Assembly (NCBI RefSeq): GCF_014042355.1
Contig: NZ_JACEZU010000003.1
Location: forward strand, 527,794-591,793
Direction of reading: 5' to 3'
DNA length: 64,000 nucleotides
Source of the DNA: Rugamonas apoptosis
GTDB lineage: Bacteria; Pseudomonadota; Gammaproteobacteria; Burkholderiales; Burkholderiaceae_D
Shown: piece by piece, positions 8,686 to 17,297 of the stretch
Layout: every line of letters starts with the position of its first letter
Numbering within the stretch: position 1 is the stretch's first letter
Program-made: the position numbers and the translations under genes
Notes under the pieces: generated by a model
Databases searched by the model: none
What the model was told of the DNA's origin: nothing
Seen by the model: the letters and a program-made list of their open reading frames with translations, nothing else

Positions 8686-9183
8686 ATGAGCGCTGTTGTG
8701 ATCGACGCATTTGATTTCTGTCGCACGAACGGGGTCAGCGAGGGCGTCACGCCTGTCGCTGAGATGACCCGCCTGACGAAAGATTGCGCGGACCAGTCCG
8801 GCACGATCAGCTGGAAGCTCGAAGGCGGCACCAGCAAGCACGGTTTTCCGCAGATTCGTCTGTCGGTGGCTGGCACGGTGCAGCTGGTATGCCAGCGTTG
8901 CCTGACCCCATATGAACACAAGATCGATACTTCGACGTTGCTGATGCTCGGTAAAGACGACGCGCACGCCGACGAGATCGAGGAAATCGTGGATGATGAA
9001 ACCATCGACGTCATCGTCGGCACCCGTAGCATGCAGGTGGCCGACCTGGTCGAAGACGAGGCCCTGTTGGCCTTGCCGCATACGCCCAAGCATGACGTCT
9101 GCCCTGACGCGGCATTGGTGAAAGCGGCCCAAAGCGTGAAGCCGTCGCCATTCGACGCCCTCAAGGGCCTCAAATCCGAATAA
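8686..9183 (+). CDS. yceD: YceD family protein (DUF177), 23S rRNA accumulation factor
   Basis: 165 residues. DUF177 features are the paired cysteines in VCQRCL near residue 67, the following acidic stretch (DEIEEIVDDETID), DLVEDEALLALP, and a C-terminal CPDAA…FDALKGLK. YceD is needed for normal 23S rRNA levels and is almost always next to rpmF, as here. The start has a GGGGAAG-type ribosome site and follows the promoter at 8630-8659. Confidence 0.93.
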   Translation: MSAVVIDAFDFCRTNGVSEGVTPVAEMTRLTKDCADQSGTISWKLEGGTSKHGFPQIRLSVAGTVQLVCQRCLTPYEHKIDTSTLLMLGKDDAHADEIEEIVDDETIDVIVGTRSMQVADLVEDEALLALPHTPKHDVCPDAALVKAAQSVKPSPFDALKGLKSE

Positions 9184-9372
9184 GCAGTAGGTAACAAACG
9201 TGTCAAACGCGTGTAGTAATCGAGTATGGCAATGTGTAGTGAAGCGTAGCAAAAGCAGTTTAACGATGTCGGCAAGGCAAGTATGACCAGTTTTGCCGCT
9301 GGGATACTCGATTCGCATGAATTTGCCAGTCGAATGTGTTAAAATTTAAGAACTTATGTATTAGGAGTCATC

Positions 9373-9555
9373 ATGGCCGTTCAACAGAACAAGAAGTCCC
9401 CTTCGAAGCGCGGTATGCACCGTTCGCACGATTTCCTGGTTGCACCACAACTGGGCATCGAGCCAACCACCGGTGAAACCCACCTGCGTCACCACATCAG
9501 CCCTAACGGCTTCTATCGTGGTCGTAAAGTCCTGAAAACCAAAAACGACGAGTAA
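9373..9555 (+). CDS. rpmF: 50S ribosomal protein L32
   Basis: 60 residues, [20 protein letters not shown], the usual L32 start and length, ending in [16 protein letters not shown] lies just before the ATG. It lies between yceD and plsX as in most proteobacteria. An intrinsic terminator-like hairpin follows, so read-through to plsX is probably partial. Confidence 0.97.
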   Translation: MAVQQNKKSPSKRGMHRSHDFLVAPQLGIEPTTGETHLRHHISPNGFYRGRKVLKTKNDE

Positions 9556-9579
9556 TCGACGTTTTTGTGGGCTAAGATA

Positions 9580-9627
9580 AGCGGTGCGACGTGGTGCATA
9601 ACCGGCGTGGCGCCGCTTTTTCTTTTT
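9580..9627 (+). terminator. Intrinsic terminator or attenuator after rpmF
   Basis: AGCGGTGC at 9580-9587 pairs with GGCGCCGCT ending at 9617 and runs directly into a T-rich tract (9617-9627). It sits in the rpmF-plsX gap and may set the ratio of ribosomal protein to lipid enzyme expression. Confidence 0.6.
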
Positions 9628-9749
9628 ATCATCGGCTGCAATCCTCTTTGCACACCGTCATTTTGAATCGCGTTGACCCAGCGTCACCGAGGTCCGCATC
9701 TTGCCGCGACTGATCCCTGAAGGACGGGGCGTGGTACTGAATCAAAACA

Positions 9750-10811
9750 ATGACAATCAAAATTTCTATCGACTGTATGGGCGGAGACCATGGCCCGTCG
9801 GTTACTATTCCCGCAGCAATTTCCTTCGTCAACTCTGAGCCGGACGCCGAACTGATCCTCGTGGGTCTGGAAGACGTGGTACGTGCCGAGTTGAAAAAGC
9901 ACCATGCGGACACGCACCCGCGCCTGTCCGTGCTGCACGCCTCCGAGCAGGTGTTGATGGACGATCCGCTGGAAGTGGCGTTGCGCCGCAAGAAGGATTC
10001 GTCGATGCGCGTGGCCATCGAGCAGGTCAAGGAAAGCCGCGCGCAGGCTTGCGTGTCGGCCGGTAACACGGGCGCCCTGATGGCCGTGTCGCGCTATGTG
10101 CTCAAGACCATGGCCGGTGTCGACCGTCCCGCCATCTGCAGCGTCATGCCGAACCAGAAAAACGGTCCCACCTACATGCTGGACCTGGGCGCCAACGTCG
10201 ACTGCGAACCCCACCACCTGCACCAGTTCGCCATCATGGGTTCCGTGCTGGTGGCCGCGATGGAGCACATCGAACGGCCCACCATCGGCCTGCTGAACGT
10301 GGGCACGGAAGATATCAAGGGTAATGAAGTGGTCAAGGCCACCAGCAAGCTGCTGCAGGCCGACCACGAGCGCGGCGCGCTCAACTTCTACGGCAACGTG
10401 GAAGGCAACGACATTTTCAAGGGCACCACCGACATCGTGGTGTGCGACGGCTTCGTCGGCAACGTGACGCTGAAGGCGATCGAGGGCGTGGCCCGTCTGT
10501 TCGCCGACACGTTGCGCGCCGAATTCAAGCGCAACTGGCTCTCCATGCTGGGCGCGCTGCTGGGCATGGGCGCGTTGAAGGCCGTGCGTAACCGCGTCAA
10601 TCCTTCGCGCTACAACGGCGCCAGCCTGCTCGGTTTGCGTGGCCTGGTGTTCAAGAGCCATGGCGGCGCCGATGCATATTCCTTTGAATGGGCGATCCGA
10701 CGCGCGTATGATGCTGCAAAAAATGACGTGCTGGCCCATCTGGCGACCATGATCGCTGAATTGATGCCACGCGAAACGACAGCACAGGAAGTACCTGGCT
10801 CAACTATTTAG
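9750..10811 (+). CDS. plsX: Phosphate acyltransferase PlsX
   Basis: 353 residues. The N-terminal [20 protein letters not shown] is the PlsX signature, and [18 protein letters not shown] and [16 protein letters not shown] are conserved. PlsX converts acyl-ACP to acyl-phosphate, the first step of glycerolipid synthesis with PlsY. fabH starts 17 bp later, so the two are co-transcribed. Confidence 0.96.
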   Translation: MTIKISIDCMGGDHGPSVTIPAAISFVNSEPDAELILVGLEDVVRAELKKHHADTHPRLSVLHASEQVLMDDPLEVALRRKKDSSMRVAIEQVKESRAQACVSAGNTGALMAVSRYVLKTMAGVDRPAICSVMPNQKNGPTYMLDLGANVDCEPHHLHQFAIMGSVLVAAMEHIERPTIGLLNVGTEDIKGNEVVKATSKLLQADHERGALNFYGNVEGNDIFKGTTDIVVCDGFVGNVTLKAIEGVARLFADTLRAEFKRNWLSMLGALLGMGALKAVRNRVNPSRYNGASLLGLRGLVFKSHGGADAYSFEWAIRRAYDAAKNDVLAHLATMIAELMPRETTAQEVPGSTI

Positions 10812-10827
10812 TGGACGGTATAGCGGA

Positions 10828-11814
10828 ATGACTTTGTATAGCAAAATTATCGGCACCGGCAGCTATCTGCCACCCAAGCGGGTCACCAACCAGGATCTGG
10901 CCGACCAGTTGGCCACCAAGGGCATTGAAACCTCGGACGAGTGGATCGTCACCCGCAGCGGCATTTCGGCCCGCCATTACGCCGAGCCGGAGCAGAAGTC
11001 CTCGGACCTGGCCGTGCATGCCGCCAGGAACGCGCTGGAGATGGCCGGCCTGCAGCCGGACGACATCGACCTGATCATCGTCGCCAGCTCGACGCCGGAC
11101 TTCTTCGGCAGCTTCCCCAGCACCGCCTGCATCGTGCAGCGCAAGCTGGGCATCACCAACAACGGCGCGGCCGTGGATGTGCAGGCCGTGTGCAGCGGCT
11201 TCGTGTACGCCGTGTCCGTGGCTGACAGCTTCATCAAGTCGGGCGCCCACAAGAATGTGTTGGTGATCGGCGCCGAAGTGTTTTCCCGCATCCTCAATTT
11301 CGATGACCGCGGCACCTGCGTGCTGTTCGGTGACGGCGCCGGCGCCATCGTGCTGACGGCATCCGACACGCCCGGCATCCTGGCGACCAAGCTGCATGCC
11401 GACGGCCGCCATGCGGACGTGCTCAGCATTCCTGGCAATGTGGACGGCGGCGCCATCGCCGGCAGCGGCTTCCTGTACATGGATGGTCCGGCCGTCTTCA
11501 AGCTGGCCGTTTCCGTGCTGGAGAAGGTGGCGCATGAGGCGCTGGACATGGCGGGCATGACGTCCGACCAGCTGGACTGGCTGATTCCGCACCAGGCCAA
11601 TATCCGCATCATGAACAGCACGGCCAAGAAGCTGGGCATGCCGCCTGAAAAAATGGTGGTGACGGTGGACCAGCACGGCAACACGTCGGCTGCCTCGATC
11701 CCGCTGGCGCTCGATATCGCCATGCGCGACGGCCGCATCAAGCCTGGCCAGAATGTGATGATGGAAGGCGTCGGTGGCGGCTTCACCTGGGGCGCCGTGC
11801 TAGCCCGCATGTAA
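10828..11814 (+). CDS. fabH: Beta-ketoacyl-ACP synthase III
   Basis: 328 residues. The Cys-His-Asn triad is visible: Cys near residue 122 ([10 protein letters not shown]), His near 255 (IPHQAN) and Asn near 285 (QHGNTSAAS). KAS III condenses acetyl-CoA with malonyl-ACP to start fatty acid synthesis. It follows plsX closely and precedes fabD by 113 bp; that AT-rich gap may hold an extra promoter. Confidence 0.96.
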   Translation: MTLYSKIIGTGSYLPPKRVTNQDLADQLATKGIETSDEWIVTRSGISARHYAEPEQKSSDLAVHAARNALEMAGLQPDDIDLIIVASSTPDFFGSFPSTACIVQRKLGITNNGAAVDVQAVCSGFVYAVSVADSFIKSGAHKNVLVIGAEVFSRILNFDDRGTCVLFGDGAGAIVLTASDTPGILATKLHADGRHADVLSIPGNVDGGAIAGSGFLYMDGPAVFKLAVSVLEKVAHEALDMAGMTSDQLDWLIPHQANIRIMNSTAKKLGMPPEKMVVTVDQHGNTSAASIPLALDIAMRDGRIKPGQNVMMEGVGGGFTWGAVLARM

Positions 11815-11927
11815 TTTTTTGGTCGTAATTTAGAATTAGAATTCTAAGGGCGCAACTGCCGGGTACGCCGGACGGCGGGCCGGTGTAAGGTTTCGGGGTT
11901 TCGCCCTACTTAACAAACGGATAACGT

Positions 11928-12869
11928 ATGACTCAATTTGCATTTGTATTCCCAGGCCAGGGTTCGCAAGCGATTGCGATGCTGGATGGCTTTGCCGGCA
12001 ATCCGGTCGTGGCCCAGACGGTGGCCGAAGCGTCCGACGCGCTGCAATTCGACCTGGGCAAGCTGATCGCCGAAGGCCCGAAGGAAGAGCTGGACCTGAC
12101 CACCAACACCCAGCCCGTGATGCTGACGGCCGCCGTGGCCGTGTACCGCGCCTGGCTGGCGGCCGGCGGCCCCGTGCCGGCCGTGGTGGCTGGCCACAGC
12201 CTGGGTGAATACTCGGCCCTGGTGGCCGCCGGCGTGATCGCGTTCAAGGATGCCGTGCCGCTGGTGCGTTTCCGCGCGCAAGCCATGCAGGAAGCCGTGC
12301 CGGTGGGGCAGGGCACCATGGCCGTGGTGCTGGGCCTGTCCGACGACGACGTGCGCGCCGCCTGCGCCGAAGCGGTTGCGGCCGATCCGGCTTCCGTGGT
12401 CGAGCCCGTCAACTTCAACGCGCCGGCGCAAGTGGTGATCGCCGGCCATACGGCCGCTGTTGAGCGCGCCTGCGAACTGGCCAAGGCCAAGGGCGCCAAG
12501 CGCGCCATGAAGCTGCCGGTGTCGGCGCCGTTCCACTCCTCGCTGCTGAAGCCGGCGTCGGACCGCCTGCGCGAGTACATGGCTGGCCTGGCTTTCGCCG
12601 CGCCGCAGATCCTGCTGATCAACAACGTCGACGTGGCTGTCGTCAACGACCCGACCGCCATCAAGGATGCGCTGGTGCGCCAGGCGGCCAGCCCCGTGCG
12701 TTGGGTGGAAACCATGCAGCAGGTGGCCAACGACGGCATCACCCAAGTGATCGAATGTGGTCCGGGCAAGGTGCTGATGGGCTTAACCAAGCGCATCGAC
12801 GCGCGCCTGGTGGGCGACGCCATCGTGGATCAAGCTTCGCTGGAACGGGTTTTGACGCTGCTCAAGTAA
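11928..12869 (+). CDS. fabD: Malonyl-CoA:ACP transacylase
   Basis: 313 residues. FVFPGQGSQ opens the protein, the nucleophile Ser is in GHSLGEYSAL near residue 91, and the His is in APFHSSLL. FabD loads malonyl groups on ACP for FabH, FabF and the elongation cycle. It lies 45 bp before fabG in the fab operon. Confidence 0.96.
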   Translation: MTQFAFVFPGQGSQAIAMLDGFAGNPVVAQTVAEASDALQFDLGKLIAEGPKEELDLTTNTQPVMLTAAVAVYRAWLAAGGPVPAVVAGHSLGEYSALVAAGVIAFKDAVPLVRFRAQAMQEAVPVGQGTMAVVLGLSDDDVRAACAEAVAADPASVVEPVNFNAPAQVVIAGHTAAVERACELAKAKGAKRAMKLPVSAPFHSSLLKPASDRLREYMAGLAFAAPQILLINNVDVAVVNDPTAIKDALVRQAASPVRWVETMQQVANDGITQVIECGPGKVLMGLTKRIDARLVGDAIVDQASLERVLTLLK

Positions 12870-12914
12870 GCACGGCCCCACTGGGGCAGTATCGACTTTC
12901 ACACAAGGATAAGC

Positions 12915-13661
12915 ATGAATTTAGCAAATCAAATCGCACTGGTAACGGGCGCATCGCGCGGCATCGGCAAGGCCATCGCGCAGGAACTGGCGCGCCAGGG
13001 CGCGCGCGTGATCGGCACCGCCACCTCGGAAGCGGGTGCGCAGGCCATCAGCGCTTACCTGGCCGAGATCGGTGCGGAAGCGGGCCAGGGCATGGTGCTC
13101 AACGTGACGGACGCTGAACGCTGCGCGGCCGTCATCGACGAGATCGGCAAGACCTGGGGCGCCGTGGGCATCCTGGTCAACAACGCCGGCATCACGCAGG
13201 ACCAACTGGCCATGCGCATGAAGGACGAAGAGTGGGATAACGTGATCGCCACCAACCTGTCGGCCGTGGGCCGTCTGTCGCGCGCCGTGCTGCGCGGCAT
13301 GATGAAGGCCAAGACGGGCCGCATCATCAACATCACTTCCGTGGTGGCCTCGTCCGGCAATCCGGGCCAGATGAACTACGCGGCGGCCAAGGCCGGCGTG
13401 GAAGGCATGGGCCGCGCGCTGGCGCGCGAGATCGGCAGCCGCAACATCACCGTCAACAGCGTGGCGCCCGGTTTCATCGACACGGACATGACCAAAGCGC
13501 TGGGCGATGAGCAGCACGCCGCCCTGTTGACCCAGATCCCGCTGGCGCGCCTGGGCAAGCCGGAAGACATCGCCGCCGCCGTGGCCTTCCTGGCCTCGCC
13601 GCAAGCGGCTTACATCACCGGTACCACCCTGCACGTGAACGGTGGTATGTACATGAATTGA
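12915..13661 (+). CDS. fabG: 3-oxoacyl-ACP reductase
   Basis: 248 residues, a classical short-chain dehydrogenase: TGASRGIG cofactor loop at 12-19, NNAG near 88, catalytic Ser in ITSVVASSG, and YAAAK with Tyr-Lys near 155-159. It reduces beta-ketoacyl-ACP with NADPH. AAGGA precedes the ATG. Position between fabD and acpP is standard. Confidence 0.97.
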   Translation: MNLANQIALVTGASRGIGKAIAQELARQGARVIGTATSEAGAQAISAYLAEIGAEAGQGMVLNVTDAERCAAVIDEIGKTWGAVGILVNNAGITQDQLAMRMKDEEWDNVIATNLSAVGRLSRAVLRGMMKAKTGRIINITSVVASSGNPGQMNYAAAKAGVEGMGRALAREIGSRNITVNSVAPGFIDTDMTKALGDEQHAALLTQIPLARLGKPEDIAAAVAFLASPQAAYITGTTLHVNGGMYMN

Positions 13662-13805
13662 GGCGGGCAGGCGGCCGTAGGCTGCCCGTTCGCATCATTT
13701 AGCAGTGATTTCGGTAGAAATAGCAGCAGACACCGAAATTAGTTTTTCAGTGCGCAAACCTGATAAAATGCGCGCTTTCCGTAACAAACAAAATGGAGCC
13801 CTAAC

Positions 13806-14045
13806 ATGTCGGATATCGAACAACGCGTTAAGAAAATCGTCGCTGAGCAACTGGGCGTCGCTGAAGCAGACATCAAGACGGAATCCTCGTTCGTCGACGA
13901 CCTCGGCGCCGACTCCCTGGACACCGTGGAACTGGTGATGGCCCTGGAAGACGAATTCGAAATGGAAATCCCTGACGAGCAAGCCGAGAAGATCACCACC
14001 GTGCAGCAAGCGATCGACTACGCTACTGCCCACGTCAAGGCCTAA
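13806..14045 (+). CDS. acpP: Acyl carrier protein
   Basis: 79 acidic residues with the phosphopantetheine site Ser near residue 37 in [15 protein letters not shown]. The carrier is activated by AcpS, encoded at 25964-26359. The 144-bp gap after fabG contains a TAAAAT-type -10 box near 13763, so acpP may have its own promoter, as in many bacteria. Confidence 0.97.
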   Translation: MSDIEQRVKKIVAEQLGVAEADIKTESSFVDDLGADSLDTVELVMALEDEFEMEIPDEQAEKITTVQQAIDYATAHVKA

Positions 14046-14074
14046 GCCTGTCCGATCGACTCCAGGAGAATCGC

Positions 14075-15322
14075 TTGAGCCGTTCTAAAAACCGTCGTGT
14101 TGTGATCACCGGCCTTGGCTGCGTGACGCCCGTCGGCAATAACATTGCCGAAGCGTGGAGCGCAATCACCGAGGGGAAATCGGGTATTGCCAACATCACC
14201 AAGTTTGATGCGCAACCGTTTACCACCCAGTTCGCCGGCGAAGTCAAAGGCTTCAACATCGAGGATTACATCCCCGCCAAAGAAGCGCGCCACATGGATA
14301 CCTTTATCCATTACGGTATGGCCGCCGGCATCCAGGCGGTGCAGGACTCCGGTGTGGTCGTCACCGAGGAAAACGCTGATCGCATCGGCGTGATCATCGG
14401 TTCCGGTATCGGTGGCTTGCCGCTGATCGAAGAAACCAAGCAAGATTACGACAAGCGTGGTCCACGCCGTATCTCGCCGTTCTTCGTGCCTGCCTCGATC
14501 ATCAACATGATCTCGGGCAACCTGTCGATCAAGTACGGCATGCGTGGTCCCAACCTGTCGATCGTCACGGCCTGCACCACCGGCCTGCACAGCATCGGCG
14601 CGGCCGCTCGTCTGATCGAGTACGGCGACGCCGACGTGATGGTGGCCGGCGGCGCGGAAGCGACCGTCTCGCCGCTGGGTCTGGGCGGCTTCGCCTCGGC
14701 GCGTGCCTTGTCCACCCGCAATGACGATCCAGCGACCGCTTCGCGGCCGTGGGACCGCGACCGCGACGGCTTCGTGCTGGGCGAGGGCGCGGGCGTCATG
14801 GTGCTGGAAGAGTACGAGCACGCCAAGGCCCGCGGCGCCAAGATCTACGCTGAAGTGCTGGGCTTTGGGATGAGCGCCGACGCTTATCACATGACCTCGC
14901 CATTGGAAGATGGCAGCGGCGGCAGCAAGTCCGTGGTCAACGCCCTGCGTCATGCGGGTGTGAATCCGGACCAGGTGAACTACCTGAACGCGCACGGCAC
15001 GTCGACCCCACTGGGCGACGTGGCGGAAGTGCAGGGCATCAAGCGCACCTTCGGCGCGCACGCCAAGAACATGGTGATCAATTCGACCAAGTCGATGACC
15101 GGTCACCTGTTGGGCGGCGCCGGCGGTCTGGAAGCGGTGTTTACGGTATTGGCGGTGCACCACCAGGTGTCGCCTCCGACCATCAACATCTTCAACCAGG
15201 ACCCCGCTTGCGACCTGGACTTCTGCGCCAATACGGCCCGTCCGATGAAGATCGAGTATGCAGTGAAGAACTCGTTCGGCTTCGGCGGCACCAACGGCAG
15301 TCTCGTGTTCGGAAAAGTGTGA
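14075..15322 (+). CDS. fabF: Beta-ketoacyl-ACP synthase II
   Basis: 415 residues from a TTG start; AGGAGA at 14064-14069 fixes it. KAS II triad: Cys near 167 ([10 protein letters not shown]), His in [11 protein letters not shown] and His in [13 protein letters not shown]. It elongates acyl chains and is sensitive to temperature control in relatives. Last fab gene of the operon, followed by two hairpins. Confidence 0.96.
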   Translation: MSRSKNRRVVITGLGCVTPVGNNIAEAWSAITEGKSGIANITKFDAQPFTTQFAGEVKGFNIEDYIPAKEARHMDTFIHYGMAAGIQAVQDSGVVVTEENADRIGVIIGSGIGGLPLIEETKQDYDKRGPRRISPFFVPASIINMISGNLSIKYGMRGPNLSIVTACTTGLHSIGAAARLIEYGDADVMVAGGAEATVSPLGLGGFASARALSTRNDDPATASRPWDRDRDGFVLGEGAGVMVLEEYEHAKARGAKIYAEVLGFGMSADAYHMTSPLEDGSGGSKSVVNALRHAGVNPDQVNYLNAHGTSTPLGDVAEVQGIKRTFGAHAKNMVINSTKSMTGHLLGGAGGLEAVFTVLAVHHQVSPPTINIFNQDPACDLDFCANTARPMKIEYAVKNSFGFGGTNGSLVFGKV

Positions 15323-15329
15323 ACCTTTT

Positions 15330-15388
15330 AGCGCCCGCTCTGTCTGACCAGAGTGGGCGCTGATTCGGCGCCGGCATTCGCCGGCGCC
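15330..15388 (+). terminator. Two adjacent hairpins after fabF
   Basis: Hairpin 1: arms 15330-15342 and 15349-15361 (13 bp, one G/T pair). Hairpin 2: perfect 9-bp arms 15367-15375 and 15380-15388 with an ATTC loop. Neither has a following T-run, so termination might be factor-dependent, or the hairpins may protect the 3' end of the fab mRNA. Confidence 0.5.
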
Positions 15389-15451
15389 TGAATTGCCCGG
15401 CCTGGCCGGCGCGTCTGTTTTATCTCCTTTGTTCTGTCGTGTTTTGCCATC

Positions 15452-15946
15452 GTGCGGCCCGTTCGCACGTCGATTGCCATGTCGATCGCGGTGTCGGCCC
15501 TGGTGCGGCCCTCGTTTGCAGTGCGCCTGTTGCGTGCACTCGTCTGCGCGGGCGTGATGCTGTCCGCCCTGGTTTGCCCGGGGCGGGCATGGGGCGTCGT
15601 GTGCGTGGCAGCCGGCATGGCTGGCTTGCCTTGGCGTGGCGGCAATCCTAAGCCGCGCCGGATTGATATTTCCCCGGTTGGACAGATACGGCTGACGGTA
15701 TACCAGCAGACAGGGTACGGCGCGCTGACGCCGGCCCCGTTTGCGGACCCGCCTGCGCCGCTGATGTTGCTCGCGGGTTCGACCCTATGGCCGGGGCTGT
15801 TGTTGCTGCGGCTGGGCCGTACGGGCCAGCCTGTGCGGGAAGTGTTGGTGCTGCCGGGCTGTGTGGCGGGGCCGCTGTTCCGGCCCCTGGTGCTGGCGTG
15901 CCGCGCCGTGGCCGCGCGCGGCGGCGGCAAGGCGGACGGGACATGA
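15452..15946 (+). CDS. Small membrane protein, possibly YgfX/CptA-like
   Basis: 164 residues from GTG. Two hydrophobic stretches occur near residues 25-58, then a compact C-terminal region with LLAGSTLWPGLLLLRL and VLPGCVAGPLFRPLVL. This pattern (two N-terminal helices, then W-x-LLLRL and a final LLP…FR-L) resembles the YgfX/CptA family of small inner-membrane proteins. It sits directly before rpoE, where beta-proteobacteria often carry such a gene. The family call is tentative. Confidence 0.5.
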   Translation: MRPVRTSIAMSIAVSALVRPSFAVRLLRALVCAGVMLSALVCPGRAWGVVCVAAGMAGLPWRGGNPKPRRIDISPVGQIRLTVYQQTGYGALTPAPFADPPAPLMLLAGSTLWPGLLLLRLGRTGQPVREVLVLPGCVAGPLFRPLVLACRAVAARGGGKADGT

Positions 15947-15965
15947 GAAAAATGACGAAAACCGT

Positions 15966-15992
15966 GAACTTCTTGCAGCCGGCAAACTCTAT
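15966..15992 (+). promoter_or_regulatory. Candidate sigma-E promoter upstream of rpoE
   Basis: GAACTT at 15966-15971, exactly 16 bp, then TCTAT at 15988-15992. This matches the sigma-E consensus (GAACTT, 16 bp, TCtgA/TCAAA) fully at -35 and partly at -10. It would begin transcription near 15998, 37 bp before the GTG start of rpoE, and would allow autoregulation. Confidence 0.5.
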
Positions 15993-16034
15993 TGCTATAT
16001 GCGCCCGTGCTGCATGCCACCGAGGACGACGGGC

Positions 16035-16637
16035 GTGACGACAGAACGTGAGTGCGATCAGTTGCTGGTCGAACGGGTCCAGGCAGGCGACAAGCAGGCA
16101 TTCGATCTGCTGGTGGTGAAATATCAGCGCCGGCTGATGCGCTTGCTTTCGCGCATCGTGCATGACCCGGTGGAGGCGGAGGACGTGGTGCAGGAAACGT
16201 TTATCAAAGCTTACCGCGCGTTGCGTATGTTCCGTGGCGACGCCGCGTTCTATACCTGGTTGTACCGGATCGGCATCAACACGGCCAAGAACGCGCTCTC
16301 GCTGCAGGCGCGGCGCACGCCGACCTCCACCGAGGCCAATGCCGAGCGCGCCGAGGCGTTCGATGATGGCGAGCATTTGCGTGACATCAACACGCCGGAA
16401 TCCGTGCTGGCCAGCAAGCAGATCGCCCAGACCGTCAACGCGGCCATGGACACCTTACCAGTGGACTTGCGCACCGCCATCGCGCTGCGCGAGATCGATG
16501 GCCTGAGTTATGAGGAGATTTCCGACATCATGGCTTGCCCCATCGGCACCGTGCGCAGCCGCATCTTCCGGGCGCGCGAAGTGATTGCGGAAAAGTTACG
16601 GCCCTTGCTCGATTTGCCGGTTGACAAGCGCTGGTAA
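16035..16637 (+). CDS. rpoE: RNA polymerase sigma factor RpoE (ECF, sigma-E)
   Basis: 200 residues from GTG 16035, with GAGG at 16022-16025. Region 2 has DLLVVKYQRRLMRLLSRIV and DVVQETFIKAYRALRMFRGD; region 4 has LPVDLRTAIALREIDGLSYE and GTVRSRIFRARE. An in-frame ATG at 15999 is possible but lies at the predicted sigma-E transcription start. It directs envelope stress transcription. Neighbours rseA and degQ support the sigma-E assignment. Confidence 0.95.
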   Translation: MTTERECDQLLVERVQAGDKQAFDLLVVKYQRRLMRLLSRIVHDPVEAEDVVQETFIKAYRALRMFRGDAAFYTWLYRIGINTAKNALSLQARRTPTSTEANAERAEAFDDGEHLRDINTPESVLASKQIAQTVNAAMDTLPVDLRTAIALREIDGLSYEEISDIMACPIGTVRSRIFRAREVIAEKLRPLLDLPVDKRW

Positions 16638-16733
16638 GGTGGCAATGATGGCGGGACGCGGCTGGTACTGTCAGTTACAGTAGCTGTCGTATTCCCGGGG
16701 TGGTGGGTTGGTGTGAAGATGGCAGGGTGGCGA

Positions 16734-17141
16734 ATGGATACCTCCAAAAGATTGCACGTAAACATCTCGGCACTGGCCGATGGGGAATTGCCCGACAGTG
16801 AACGGGAATTGGCCATGGCCGCGCTGGCCAGCGACGATGGCCGCACCGCCTGGCTGGCCTATCACCTGATCGGCGACACCCTCAGGGCCGGCGCCGATGG
16901 CGCGCTCAGCGATGACTTCGCGGCCCGGCTGGCCCAGCGGCTGGCGGCTGAGGCGCCGTTGGACGGCGCATCGGGAGCGGGATCGGCATCAACGTCAGCC
17001 TCAGCATCAACATTGGCCTCAGCTTCAGCCCCAGCATCCACGTCGCCCCCCGCCTCAGCCTCAGCCTCAGCCTCAACGGCGGCCTCAGGCGCCCCAGGTG
17101 ACGACGGCGCCTTGCCAGCCGTGATCGCTTCGGCGTCCTGA
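16734..17141 (+). CDS. rseA: RseA-type anti-sigma-E factor, without a membrane segment
   Basis: 135 residues from ATG 16734, with AGGG upstream. Residues 5-65 match the RseA/MucA cytoplasmic domain (NISALADGELPDSERELA…, then AYHLIGDTLRAG and DDFAARLAQRLAAE). After that the protein is an Ala/Ser-rich repeat and stops; no hydrophobic helix or periplasmic domain is present in any frame before degQ. A classical RseA is anchored in the inner membrane and cut by DegS/RseP, which this form could not be. It may be a soluble anti-sigma or a degraded gene. No rseB follows. Confidence 0.8.
   Translation: MDTSKRLHVNISALADGELPDSERELAMAALASDDGRTAWLAYHLIGDTLRAGADGALSDDFAARLAQRLAAEAPLDGASGAGSASTSASASTLASASAPASTSPPASASASASTAASGAPGDDGALPAVIASAS
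16985..17085 (+). repeat. Ala/Ser-coding microsatellite-like tract in rseA
   Basis: Imperfect 6-bp units based on GCCTCA and GCATCA encode the alternating Ala-Ser tail. Units of 6 bp keep the frame. Replication slippage could vary the tail length. Confidence 0.7.
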
Positions 17142-17297
17142 GTCATCCCGGCGCGGCCTCCCTTGAAAAAGTAGCGATTAGTAACATCTTGCCGATACGG
17201 CAGCACCGGTTTTCGCTTACCATCGTTCATGCTGTCGTGGTGCGTGCCGTCCGCGGCGGCGCTGTTTTCCAGAACTCGACCAAGAACCCTACTTTCC

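Noticed and set aside
8531..8710. 60-codon N-terminal extension of Maf
   Set aside because: It covers the divergent promoter and overlaps yceD; family proteins begin near the ATG at 8530.
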